From: Siphonodentalium dalli
Taxonomy: Eukaryota; Mollusca; Scaphopoda; Gadilida; Siphonodentaliidae
DNA: 64,000 nt
Reading direction: 5' to 3'
Assembly (NCBI GenBank): GCA_032622095.1
Contig: CP136063.1
Location: forward strand, 143,485,950-143,549,949
In this document: positions 25,497 to 37,474 of the stretch, piece after piece
Position numbering within the stretch: position 1 is the first letter of the stretch
How the letters are laid out: each line of letters begins with the position of its first letter
Program-made: the position numbers and the translations under genes
The notes under the pieces: model-generated
Database searches by the model: none
Told to the model about the DNA's origin: nothing
The model's input: only the letters and a program-made list of their open reading frames with translations

Positions 25497-28400
25497 TGAC
25501 GTCATTCACCAGCGCCTAATGTATAAACAACCACGCGCACCTACGCCGCGCTGGTGGTTGATATTATTTCACACTTCACACTATTAACATAACATAAATA
25601 CACTATGAGGCACAACGATGTAGCTGCGTACATGTACATGTACATTGGGTATTGTGCAATCCAAACGGAATTGATGTACATGTATCAAACCAGACATAAG
25701 CACCATGCAGTTGCAGATTATTACTACCAAAACAAGTTCACTATATATATGCGTGGGACACTCAGATATAGATGGACAGTTTTATCCGTGTAACATAGAT
25801 GTACTGAAGATCATCGATATGAATCATATGGACTGATGGACACTTGCACACCGGCTACTACAATATATTTCAATAATTAAACAGAGAAAGTATGACAGCG
25901 TTCAAATGCATGTATGTTGATCCCCAGATCGAATGTAAGTAAGTCATGGATTTTCCTGCTTGTATGTGTGACTCTAAATATTGCTTACCACCACGGCCAA
26001 TTTCCATCCCAACAAGGCCAATACAAACTCATCAATATTCATCACATCATATTCACCACTCATTATCATAACCACCATCAAGTTGCATTAGCAACTGAGC
26101 GCTTATAGAGATGGTGGTGTTAAGATCGGTAACATCTGCCCATATCTTGTTGTGACGTATTCTAGGACAGGTGGCGTGTAATTAACACAGAACGACACGT
26201 GTGTAAATTGGTTTGTTGATACGACACTTCTGCAATCGTGGGAGGATAGAACTCGCGACTGCGGCTCTCGTGCTATACTTCGGCGCTAGCGTACTCGTGT
26301 CGTATCAACATCCAATAAAAAAATTAACCCACTCATGTCGTTCTGTTTATTATACGTACCTTACTCGTATTTAAATTCACGCAGTACTATTTTTCGCGCA
26401 CCCATCGATGGGTGCGCGAATTTAAAACTGAGCGAATAATAGTACGACTCATAAGTTTATACCAAACAATAAGGAAACTAAGAGGGTTATTTTAGATAGC
26501 TAATAGACAAAATATATTTACATGCGGGCAACCAACCTCAACGTCATTATTCATATGTGAAGCGATACATTATGTTTAGATCTGTGACATTGAGCTAATG
26601 ATTCTAAGAAAAACGCACATTCCTGGCTGAAGGTGCACGTATCGGTATTCACAACCCTGGGTGTGCTGGGATGACACCATGATAAACAGTGAGTTATTTA
26701 AAATACACGCAATCTTGAGTTGATTGAGTGAGTTAGCGGCCCATACGTACGGTTGTGGTTTTACTTCTTTCAAGTTCGATTCCATAATTTCCATAAATAT
26801 GTATTATACATGTATATCAGAATTATTATTTGGTTAATAAGCATCCGTATTTACAACAACATTATGACACAGACTCTGTCCTCTATTCGCCGTAAATTTT
26901 ATTCGAGATTATCTTTTATATAATAATAATAAATAATTTTTATATAGCGCTTTATCCCATATGGCCCAGAGCGCTTACATTCCTACTAGTACCCTGCCCT
27001 CTATCACACGTGATATACATACATCTATACACACACCACATACCTATATATATACACATACATCAAAATAATTAAACAACATCTGAGGTAACTTCCCCAT
27101 AGTGAGCACAGAATAATTCACTCTTTAACAAAGTTTTGAATTCGGTCAGAGAGTTTGCAAATCTTGTGTCGTGTCTCAGTGAGTTCCAAACATTTGGCGC
27201 ATACGAATCAAATGCTCTATCGCCATAAGTTTTTAAATGTTTTGATGGAATCTCCATTAGAGCTTGTGCCTTTGACCTCAGATTCGTAGGTGGAACATAC
27301 ATACTTAAAAGTTTATCAAAATATTGAGGCAATACAGGGAGAATACTTGAACTAGATTCTGATTTTTTATAACAGAATGACGCACACTTGTAGTCTATGC
27401 GTGCACGAATAGGAAGGTAGTGTAGTTCTTGTAGCAATGGTGTTACATGTGAAAATTTTGGTTTGCGGGAAACAATCCTTGCAGCAACATTAATTACTTT
27501 TTGCAATTTATCCAAGTGTTCAGTTGTGATGCCGGCGAGAATGGCATTACAATAGTCTAGTTTTGAAAATACAAATGAAGAAACAAGGGTCTGTGAGCAT
27601 GTCTGTGTTAAATATGGCCGTAACTGCGAGATGCGACGAAGCTCCATAAACATGGATTTGCACATTGAGTTGACCTGTAAGTTCATGGATAGTGTGTTAT
27701 CCAAAACAACACCTAGAATTTTGACAGACGATGATAACTGAATATCTGAATCACCTATTTGAATATGGTGAACATCAGTGTGTTTAATGCGGTAATCGGT
27801 TCCACATAACATCAACTCCGTTTTTTCCTCGTTTAACTTAAGTTTATTAATTTCCATCCACGATTTTACATCAGTTATACAGTCCTGTATTTGTTTCAAG
27901 TTTTCAATTATGTCACAAGGCGAGAAAGAAAGGTACATTTGAATATCGTCAGCATACATGTGGTAACGAACACCATTGGATCTAATTACACCACCGAGCG
28001 GCTTGACGTACATCGAATATAAAACAGGTCCTAAAACAGGTCCTATATACATAGGCCTACTAGCAGGTGACCCGACTTCGTCCAGGCTTTGACCTTGAAT
28101 TGACCATTTTGAAGGTCAAGGTCAGGTCGGGGTAACGATTTGACCCGTACAGAACACTCCCCGGACAAAAGTATCCCTAGGTATAAAAGTTCGTCGAAAT
28201 CCGTCAGTTTTACCAGATTTGACCTTGAATTGACCATTTTGAATGTCAAGGTCAGGTCGGGGTCACGATTTGACCCGTCGAAAACACTTCCCCGACAAAA
28301 GTATCCCAAGGTATCAAATTTCGTCGAAATCCGTTAATTTCTTTATTTAATTTGAGTTAATTCTGCGTTTTTAATCAAGAGAAATGATGGTACCCGTCCC

Positions 28401-30247
28401 GTGATGGTACCCGTCCCTAAAAGAGGCACGTTTGTGGGTATCCGTTTCAAGGTGAAGATCACCTCACGCGGAAAAACTTACCCGATGAAAATCTCCCCCG
28501 TTCCTTGGAACCCCTAAGTACGAAGACAGACATAAGAATCACACAACACGCTCATGTCTGGATACAGACACACTCACGTCTGGCCCCAAACATAAGAATC
28601 ACACTACACGCTCTTTATCAACGACACTGCGGATACGAACGCTCTTTAACTATCAACGCGATTAACCCCACAGTGCATATATTAGATGTATAAATAAGAA
28701 CAGAAACTGTCACAAGATACAAGATTTTTTGGAAAATATATTTGTCAGTTTTGAATTCGCGCAGCTGTATGTGCGAATTAAAAGTGTGTGAATTTAAAGC
28801 TGAGCGAAAAATAGTACTGCGAGAATTTAATTACGAGTAAGGTACTCTAAATACCACAAAAGAATCTATTTAAGGCATTTATAATCTAGAAGGAACGGAC
28901 AGAGTTTTTTCTTCGCACAAGTCGACTTCTCGTGTTGTGTGTATACAGGCGCATGTCCCACTCGCTTATGAAACAAATTGAAGAAAACTTGGAAAATTTC
29001 CATGACGTTGGTAAGTATATATAGCATCTACATCATCGATATTTTGTTTAATTACCAATATATATTGTCCACACTGCCAAATGTCGTACAGTTTTTAGGT
29101 TTAAATGAGCCATATTTCGTTAAGTTAGTTCCCAACTCACTCATTACTATATATCTCGATATTTCCACGTGTTTGTCGCAGCATCAACAGAAATTAATTA
29201 AGTTTTTGGTTAATTTCAGCACGAAACCACTGACAAACTAGCCCAGATGCACGAATAAGATCAATATCCCTTTATGTGCACGTGGGTCCCAAATGTGTGC
29301 CTATCGTAGCCCGCTGAGCCACCGGTGGTCCCATGAAATGATTTATATACTGTTTGGTGTATCAAGTCAAACCGTGAAACACAATGACCTTATAGGATGT
29401 GTACGACGCATATACAATTTACTGCCATTTCTGCACCAAGACTAAACATTCACCGTTCATTATGGTTACTACCCCTATGGTATGATTAGTGCAGGACACA
29501 AAGCTCGAGCATTTTCGTCCCGTCTAACTCGACGTCCTTGTTATGTTCTGTCCAGTAAACCAATCGCTAAGTGGGTTATGGAGGTATGATTGCACTGATT
29601 GACGTCATTAATAAATCCCATCAATTTCCGGTGCAATGGACAAATTACTCAAACGATCGATGAATTCTATTGTCCTTAAGAATTCATTATAGTCTGCCAG
29701 GGAGAAGCGGGAGAGTGCGAGCCATACCATTGCAGCACTTTATATGTTTATGAAACGGTTTCCCACGGGAGCAGCATAATATTCGTCAGGTTGGTTGAGT
29801 AAACAATACGATCGTTATGTGTGGAAATGAATAAAATGATGTTCATGTTCTGTTATACCATAGAATCGATAACGTAATGTCAATCACCTAACGAATGCAC
29901 ATAGATGCACATAAAAAAGGGTTAGCGCTTTTATATTGTGTTATTGTTACACAATTGGACAGTTTGTATGATAAATTATTTCTAGCAATACTGGGTTTGG
30001 TTCTCCGATATAGTGACCACTTTGTGTTGGTAATTGTTAGCGACAGTTGATTTAAAGATACACACTAAACACAGGAGGGTCAATCTTGGAAGGGCAAGCA
30101 TTCCGGGGGTTTAATTGGTCTCTCGCGAGGAACTGTTTGTCTCTCTTGGGGTGTTTTATGTACGTATCCTACGAGTGTGTGACAGTGGGAGAACTGATCG
30201 GCTCGTGTGATTGGCTGAAATCGCCACGTGATCTCTTTTCAACCCGG
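25497..30247. repeat. Tandem triplication, unit copy 3
   Basis: Third copy, again without indels. Private substitutions include 26571 (T), 26670-26671 region (GGATGACACC), 28092-28093 region (GACCTTG), 29127, 29197 and 29549. At its right end the sequence continues CTCTTTTCAACCCGGCC into unique DNA, which marks the original, unduplicated right flank. Confidence 0.95.
26920..28052 (-). pseudogene. CR1/L2/Jockey-type LINE fragment, copy 3
   Basis: Identical in protein to copies 1 and 2 (frame 28052-27072). The only nearby difference is in the 3' tail, where AATAATTTTT replaces AATACTTTTT. Confidence 0.88.
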
Positions 30248-30285
30248 CCAAATGCAAATTTGAACTTTGAAAATGGCGGCTGGAT
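30205..30285 (+). promoter_or_regulatory. Promoter-like cluster: CCAAT, E-box, octamer, YY1-type site
   Basis: Within 80 bp there are ATTGG (30210-30214, an inverted CCAAT box), CACGTG (30225-30230), a perfect octamer ATGCAAAT (30252-30259) and AAAATGGCGGC (30270-30280, a YY1-type core-promoter motif). The first two lie inside unit copy 3 and the last two in unique DNA. Only this rightmost copy keeps the full arrangement. It precedes the candidate peptide frame at 30405. Confidence 0.45.
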
Positions 30286-30404
30286 AGAATTTAAATGTTC
30301 TTACATAAATGCTCATAAAATGGTCCTGCGATTGATTCCAGAATTCAGAGGCACACTTCGATGATTTAACATCGATTCGTAGAGATATTTGGACCACACA
30401 GGAA

Positions 30405-30590
30405 ATGAAACACGGGAGTATTTTAAAACACTATTCGTTCACTATTTTGCTGATCATCAGCCTGATGTGTGCACTGTTGCAACTTGCAGTTGGTGCGGAC
30501 ATCGATCTATATTTACATCTTTGGTGCGGAATACGTGCATGTACTCATCGTCTGATCATTATATCAAATCAATCCACCCATCATCGTTAG
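30405..30590 (+). CDS. Candidate small secreted peptide (61 aa)
   Basis: The frame begins at an ATG in acceptable context (GGAAATGA). The product has a short basic start, a hydrophobic core around FTILLIISLMCALLQLAVGA (residues ~12-31) resembling a signal peptide with a plausible cleavage after VGA, and a ~30-residue mature part with two close cysteines (WCGIRACTH). That architecture fits a small secreted or hormone-like peptide, but I do not recognise the family and there is no dibasic cleavage site. A CAG|GTAAAA donor lies 14 bases after the stop. Another overlapping frame (30389-30598, 69 aa) competes. The promoter-like cluster at 30205-30285 supports transcription here. Chance cannot be excluded. 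Confidence 0.3.
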   Translation: MKHGSILKHYSFTILLIISLMCALLQLAVGADIDLYLHLWCGIRACTHRLIIISNQSTHHR

Positions 30591-30967
30591 TTCTATAACA
30601 TCAGGTAAAAATTCTACATTTTAAATCAAATAAGATTCGTTTCAGTTTCCACATTTCTGTGAAAACCTAGGTCCTAACAGAACACTTCCGCCTGGTGACC
30701 ATGCTTGTTTTAGTTTTTTCTGTGAATGGTGAGCAATTTATTTTAACTATCATTAACGAACTCGTGTAACTCTTGTTTAAGTTGCCTTACACGTATAGCG
30801 TAAAGTTAATTCTCGATTCATCATGAATTTCATGACAATACAATACTGTAATTTAGTGTAAATTTACTAAATTGAACTTGAATTTAAGATCACGACAGGA
30901 CTCAGGAGACCAAATATTTAACACCATGAACTTAGGTAACTTGTTTAATACAATTGCAACTTACAAG

Positions 30968-31170
30968 AGAAGTCGGATGAAACGAAGTTGCTTTTGTTAC
31001 TAAGTCGGCCCAAACCAAAGTCACCATCAGAGAAGGTTGCCCAAGATAATTTTTGCCCGTGATTCAACGTAAATCAGTACCGGTAACGCATTGGAATACA
31101 GAAGTCGGCCCGCTCAAAGACGGCCCCACGCGAAGTCGGCCCCAGAGAAGCCGGCCCCATATATAACAGA
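30968..31170 (+). repeat. AAGTCGGCCC-type degenerate minisatellite
   Basis: Variants of GAAGTCGGCCCCAGAGAAG recur at irregular 17-30 bp spacing, densest at 31100-31160. Similar words return at 31815-31862, so the two clusters bracket about 650 bp. Confidence 0.55.
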
Positions 31171-31884
31171 ACCATTGTTTAAAGTCATTCTTTATTTATT
31201 TTATGATATGAAATATGAAAAGTTCTGATATGTAAATATTAATAAAGATAATGACAAATATAAAAATAACAAATTCAATTAACAACTTCAAATAACGTCA
31301 TCGTTGCTATCATTGTCGTTGTTATACATAGTTATGTATTCGATGTCTTTACCTGAGGTGTTTTTGCATTAGCCTGCATGTTTTTCGTTTGAGATGAATT
31401 AATTCTAATGTTTCCTGTGATACTCTCCATGTATTTTGCTTGATTTTTTTGGACATGTTGTGTCAATGGCATCCTAAATTATGTCGGATATTGATTTGGC
31501 TGCCATTTCGATGATGTCGTTTGGGGTGTTCATTTCTTTATTGCTATAATGTATAAGGTTATGTATTCCCTAAATTTGTCCCGTATGGAGATCGGATAGC
31601 TGAGCTAACCTTATACTAGTATACGACTATAAATCCGAATTGAGAATAAATATTAAGCTAATGGCTTCGTTCAACAGTACTTAGCACTTTCTTTCATTGT
31701 AGGTCGGCAACTATCATATTTTATAACTGAGCCACTGTCAGTGACTCCAGATACCACACTTTGTTTGGTGTGAAATTGAATGAAATTAGGTACATCATAC
31801 ATGTATAACTTGTTGAATACAAGAGAAGTCGTCACAAAACGAAGTCGGCCCTAGAGAAGATGGTCTAGTAGTTAGGCTTCGGTG

Positions 31885-31955
31885 TAGATCGTGCCATGAA
31901 TCTCTACTAATGCTAACGGGCGTTAGCATTAGTAGAGATTCATGGCATGATCTAG
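31885..31955. repeat. Perfect 26-bp-arm hairpin with 2-base loop
   Basis: Arms 31893-31918 and 31921-31946 are exact reverse complements (GCCATGAATCTCTACTAATG... mirrored) separated by GG. One mismatch further out the pairing continues to about 34 bp (TAGATC on both sides). The direct word GCTTCGGTG flanks both arms. No target duplication is evident. Confidence 0.85.
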
Positions 31956-32015
31956 CTTCGGTGCTATTCAGTCCTTCCCAAGACGAAAACACAGTGAGGG
32001 CACCTATTTGCATTC

Positions 32016-33589
32016 GCAGCTAACTGGGATCTTGGCTAACTGGGACCTTGGCTAACTGGGACCTCAAGTCTGGCTAACTGGGACCTTCACTAACTGGGAC
32101 CTTCTGTCTAACTGGGACCTTGGCTAACTGGGATCATGGCTAACTGGGACCTTCAGATTTATTATTAATCATTTTGTTAAAATCAAATTATTAAGTCATG
32201 AAAGTTAAAACAAATGAAATGTTAACATTTTAAAGATGTATTATCCGAATTAACGCTCCTAAATTACTACTATTTCTTTGGCTTCGGGTGTAAAAAATAT
32301 TTGATTTGTGTCGAGCAAGCCACCCATCAAATCTCAGAGTGAAGTCCTTTGCATCTTCATGATATATTTCGGGAACTATTTTATGATTTACTTAAATATA
32401 TGGGTGACAATCTCAAAAGTACTATGTGGATCTGACATAATTAGTAATCACATCTAACTACATCGCCGCACGATATACAAGATACATCAGTATCAGAAGA
32501 CAATTTTTGTATATGCTGACTGATGGCAAATAGGCATCTATATTCATGTAGCTGACCATATGTTGTCTTTGGGTAAACTGTTAAACAAACTCACTGCTGC
32601 ATGATGAGCTGGTCAGTTGTTACAAGCAAACACAAGTAAGCTGCCAATGATTAGATCAGGATATCAAATGGACCAACTGATTAAAACAACACGAGTTATC
32701 ACACACTAATCGCTTTCAAAACAAACTTAATTACACCTTCACTCTGAATGCACTGCTTAAAAATCACTTTTTTATATCTTACGGTAACTGTGAATGCCAA
32801 GAATAGCCATCACTTTATTGACTAGATCATCAAAGAATAAATATTCATAGAAATATATAAATGGATAAAAATAAAAATCTTCAGATTTATACTACTAGTA
32901 ATTATAGAGGTAAGATTGACAAAATAATTTTGTAAAATTGTTTTTTATTAAGTCAGGTTAAAACAAATTAAAAACATTTTGAAGGTTCAAGCAATAAAAT
33001 AAACAAAGCAAACAAATAAAACAAAATTTAATGTTCTATTCCACTAATATATATGTATAATATATATAACTAAGGTCCCAGTTAGCCAAAGGTCCCAGTT
33101 AGCCAAGGTCCCAGTTAGCCAAGGTCCCAGTTGGTCAAGATCCCAGTTAGCCAAGGTCCCAGTTACTCTTGAGTGCCTAATAAACATACATGTACGATTA
33201 TTAAAATCGAGGTAAAATTCGCACCTGTACGATCGTTATATGGTCCTGTACGTTTATTAAATTAACCAAAAGAAATAATTCACCAATCTTAAATTGTGTT
33301 ATTCATAGATAAATGAACTCTTGATTGCTGACAGTGATCAGCACACTGTATATTCACAGACCTGGCTATCCATCGAAACTATTTCTGTCCCATGGCATCA
33401 GTAAACCAGTCAGATGGTGCGTTTTGTTGGGATGTATGGTACTAATATTTCCAGTCTACGTTTATTCCGCCCTGTACTATTATTCAGTTACGCGACATTT
33501 TCCAACCTGTACTATTATTCCACCCTGTACTTTTAGTAGGCACTCAAGAGTAGCCGAAGGTCCCAGTTAGCCAAGGTCCGAGTTAGCTG
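32016..33589. mobile_element. Foldback-type element with 16-bp tandem-repeat ends
   Basis: Arrays of the unit CTTGGCTAACTGGGAC lie at both ends in opposite orientation: about eight units at 32016-32154, about six at 33071-33165, and two more at 33553-33589. A 6-bp sequence GCATTC lies directly outside both ends (32010-32015 and 33590-33595) and is a clean target duplication. Terminal bases are (G/C)CAGCTAACT. Inverted ends built of short tandem repeats are the defining feature of foldback (FB/Galileo-like) elements. The ~900-bp AT-rich middle has no transposase. The right array is split by a separate MITE. Confidence 0.82.
33166..33550. mobile_element. 385-bp MITE nested in the foldback right arm
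   Basis: Ends CTCTTGAGTGCCTA and TAGGCACTCAAGAG are perfect 14-bp inverted repeats. TA occurs directly outside (33164-33165 and 33551-33552). Removing the element and one TA restores CCCAGTTAGCCGAAGG, a normal foldback unit. The interior carries several CCTGTAC(T/G)AT-ATT words in both orientations. No coding capacity. Confidence 0.82.
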
Positions 33590-33595
33590 GCATTC

Positions 33596-36574
33596 ATTCA
33601 GAAGATGGGTGTAAAATATTACGCCCATAATATAATCGCAAGTTGGGGTTTTTCTCAAACAAAATTTCACTGTGGGATAGACATGTGTCAAGTTACATGT
33701 TTTCATGCCCATAATTTAACTGAGATAGGAAAGGTTCAAAATATACCTTCAAATAGTTCAATATTGATTCTATGATTACAGTCTCATGATTATGCTTTAT
33801 TTTCTCTTATCAAATGTCACATGATATTGAGATATGAGTGTATATACAAAATATATGTACAATATAATAGATGGTAGTCTATAGAAATGAATTATATACA
33901 TTCTGACTCCTCTTAATTTGTATGGCAGTTTACTCTGTTGTGAGTTTACAGTGGCCGGATAAATGCGGTGTCAATTTATTGACCGGATCATTGTTTGTCT
34001 TTTGTCTAGAGTTATCTTTCATAAATTTAATGTCGCCTGATTTCGTTTAGGACTTTCTGTCAGGAAATTTGTCAAAGTAAACTTAATTTCATTCATTTCC
34101 GTATTGTTACAGTGATGTTATCCAATGTCCATTTGACATAATCCGAGACATACACGTAAAGATAACTTCCGCCCACGACTCTGGTCATATATAAGAGAAA
34201 CGGAACGGGACACTATCAAAAACAGAATCAACCCAAGGCAACAGATATCCCAAGCTTTTGTGGACAGAGAAGACTTGGTCTACATATAACAGCGTACACA
34301 GGTTTTCTCTCGGCGAATTGCAGTGGTCTAGAGTATACTCCAAAAAATCCATCCACTGCCACCGCGGCAGCCTTGAGTAATTTGAGAAATCCTGCTAGAT
34401 GGATAATTTATATGTAGGTCAAAGTTTTGAAAATGTTTTTAAAAATGGCGACCAGTAGGTCGGATTAAAAGGGAACACATATACTATCATATAAACATAT
34501 TGTCACTGTTAGAGCCGATAATGTAGAAAATCAAACATTTTGGTTATCATCTTGGCCCAGCGGCCGGATAAGGAAAGTATACATTGCAGCATTAAATTCC
34601 GAAGCACATGTTTAGCAAATATATTCGAATCACATGCCTGCAATGAGATAATTCGCGTAAATGAATACACCATATCTCTTTGTTAATGGACTGACTACTA
34701 TATATACGCCAGGCAATGATTCGCGGACGGAGTATGGCAACTGAAGTAAAGAACGCGTAATTGAGCAAATATAGAGCACATGTCAAATTTGTGAACCGTA
34801 GATAGGATTACAGCTGTGACGTGCACACTTGAGTTATACAATCAACATTCGTTTCTGAATGGCACGATCGAGTATAACACATGTTATATAGACAACAAAT
34901 GACTTCAAGGTCCACAGTATTTGTAACGAATTAATAACCAGTTTCCATATTTGTCCATGAAATAAGGTTTTTCTGTCAGCAGACGCCACGCATTTAACCG
35001 GAAATTGATATCGATTTACGTGTTCTTTGCACTATATACTGGTCGTGTAAGACGTCCCTAGCTACCAGGCAACAATTCAACTTACAGGTTTACACACTCA
35101 TGTTCTGCAACACTAGATAGCGCGAACTGAATACGAACAGTAACATGTTTATTTTGTATGAAGTTCCCGAAAGCTCCCGCGATATATAAGTGAAAATGCC
35201 TGAACAGTTTGTGTTCGGTGTGCGAATATTCTAGTGCTGTTTTCTAAAATGAATGTCAAACATTTTGTTTGCGTTTGAGCAATCAACCACATATGGCTGG
35301 GGACATGACAATCTGCGGGATGGGATGGGATATGGGATAGAACGACAATCTGCGGGACATAATTTCAAATTGCGTGGGACGGCCGATATCTCGAGGAATA
35401 CAGCACGTAGCGGGCTCCTTTTGGTGTCTAACAAAAGGCAGATATTCTCCCTAGCCACACATATTAACCCCACGACTGACCGGACACCGGAAGTTACATT
35501 ATTCTGTCGATCGACAACTGACCTATCATAAAATGTTCGAAATCAAGGCCGTGGAACAGCGTGGAGCAGCTGTAGAAATGCATTTTTACAGCGATAAGGC
35601 TATTCCCACAAGCAAACGTGGTATTAAAATGAAGTTTATCATCTATTGCATACAGGAATCTATTAATTTGAGCGAAGCTGCGATTTATGCACACCTGGAG
35701 ACCGATTAAGCCACACATGCGAAGGTGCCACGAAACACGAAAAACTGCGTTTGACATTAATGTTTAGAATTTAGATTTCTCGATGAATACGCTAGGAAAC
35801 AACAAGTTTTAGGTATCAAATAACGCAGTGGAATACTGCGCACTCGTTTTTAGTTACAATATGGCTGTTTTAGTACGAATACTGTAATGGCGAACACGCA
35901 AACACGCGCCGATAAAAACAGCTAAAAAATAGACTCGATGTTTACAATTACAGGATCGATTTCAGTATAGTATAGTATATCAAAATGTAGGATTAGACAC
36001 AGTGAATTCAAATTTTTTCCAAATGGGTCCACAACGCTGTGAAATTCGCTCCAAGAAAGAGCGCTACTTTTCTCTAAAAAAATAGAATGGCCGACTGAAG
36101 CCGTTTTATCGTTCCAACTAAGCCGTTATTAGCAGAACTTCAGCCACAAAATACGAATATACACCATGTATCAGAAGACGTATCAAATGTGATATTTTAA
36201 GGGATTTGTACTCTTCATATATATATAGAAGTTCAACATACAATATGGTCTATACCGTATAACTATAGATATGCAGTATATGGAACTGCACGGCATGGAC
36301 TACACATAAGAATCACTGGATCATATCAGGAACTATAGAGTATATACACATGATTTATCAGAACATTGTTTAATTCACAGCATTGGATTAAAAGAAACCA
36401 CGTGACTTTTAATATTCTCACAATGGATTTATCAGAAACCACGTGACTTTAAATATTATAATATGGATTTACAAGAAACGAAAGACTCGTGCCATTATAC
36501 GACATTTGAGTCATTTATGGTTTTTACCCTAATTCCACGACTGGAGCTTCCTGAAGTTTTGCGAAAACCATATT
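33596..36574. other. Gene-free spacer with isolated TATA-like sites
   Basis: No supported gene. TATATAAG occurs at about 34187 (after CCGCCCACGACTCTGGTC) and about 35183 (after CCCGCGA), both followed by non-coding DNA; either could be a core promoter but no product follows. Overlapping frames at 35231-35757 go in both directions across repetitive GGGATGGGATATGGGATAG DNA and are not credible. Confidence 0.5.
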
Positions 36575-36735
36575 CCAATGCATTATCTTATATATGCGAG
36601 TCTCCCATAGAGAGCCTCGCATATACAAGATAATACATTGGCCAATCAATATTGATCTTGTAAGCCAATGCATTACCTTATATACGCGATGCTCCCCGTG
36701 AGAGACTCACATACGTAAGAGAATCAATGGCACAT
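36575..36735. repeat. Two adjacent imperfect hairpins
   Basis: 36575-36641 folds as a near-perfect inverted repeat (CCAATGCATTATCTTATATA paired with the mirrored 3' side). 36664-36735 is a diverged second copy of the same hairpin (CCAATGCATTACCTTATATA). Looks like two snap-back MITE remnants or a hairpin duplication. Upstream, ACCACGTGACTTT repeats at 36398 and 36440. Confidence 0.65.
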
Positions 36736-37109
36736 GATCTCTAATGCTGCAACAGCGCATCTCCCGTCATGAAAGTGTTAAGAAACAAGGTGGATTCAAA
36801 AATGACAATTAATAATAATTATAGTCGAATATAAAATAAATCTCAATCTCCGCGAACAAATCCATCTTTAACTCAAAATATATATAATATTCTACATTCA
36901 TTCAACGTCGACCAGTTAATTGCATGCACATGCACATGCACGAGGATCACATCGAACTAGTTCGAAACAACCTAGTTCCATGAGTTTAAGAACATTTTGT
37001 GTTCTTATCAAATTGACGACCAATCGAAACACTAGTTAACCAATGAACATTTTGAAGATGATGTTGAACAATTTGTTGAATTGTACCGAAATTTGTTTTT
37101 GAGAATAAA

Positions 37110-37470
37110 ATATTTATAAACACATCGGGTGTTTTATTTTCATAATAATACACACGTCATAGTGTTTATAAAGTGTGTCTGGAAAATCAACACGTTGTGT
37201 GTTTATTATAAAACGCTATGACATGTTTTAATATAAACACTAGTGTTTATTCATAATCGGATAGAGTGTTGATTTTAAAACACTATGACGTGTTTTTATA
37301 TAAACACTGGTGTTTATTCATAATTGGATGGAGTGCTTATTATAAAACACTGTGACATGTTTTTATATAAACACTGGTGCTTTAATTATAAAACACGTGT
37401 GTTTTTACTCAAACAGACCACATGTCTTATAAGTGTGTCTCTCATGTGTTTTTTAATTAAACGCGTTTAT
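37110..37470. repeat. ~66-bp minisatellite rich in AAACAC/GTGTTT
   Basis: At least three units begin near 37211, 37276 and 37345. Each has AAAACNCT-TGACNTGTTTT, ATATAAACACTGGTGTTTAT and CATAATTGGATGGAGTG. Every unit is itself palindromic around AAACAC..GTGTTT. Non-coding. Confidence 0.75.
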
Positions 37471-37474
37471 AGGA

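Larger units (their letters stand above)
30600..32009. other. Gene-free spacer
   Basis: No supported gene. It contains the AAGTCGGCCC repeats and a long hairpin, listed separately. The 72-residue minus-strand frame over 31795-32013 runs through the hairpin and is not credible. Confidence 0.5.

Noticed and set aside
15995-30247. Interpretation of the tandem units as LTR-type retroelements in tandem
   Set aside because: No short terminal repeat alternates with an interior; the whole 4751 bp repeats uniformly and the RT is a 5'-truncated non-LTR type.
35231-35757. Opposed frames of 80-92 residues on both strands
   Set aside because: They overlap each other over GGGATATGGGATAG-type repeats and show no domain.
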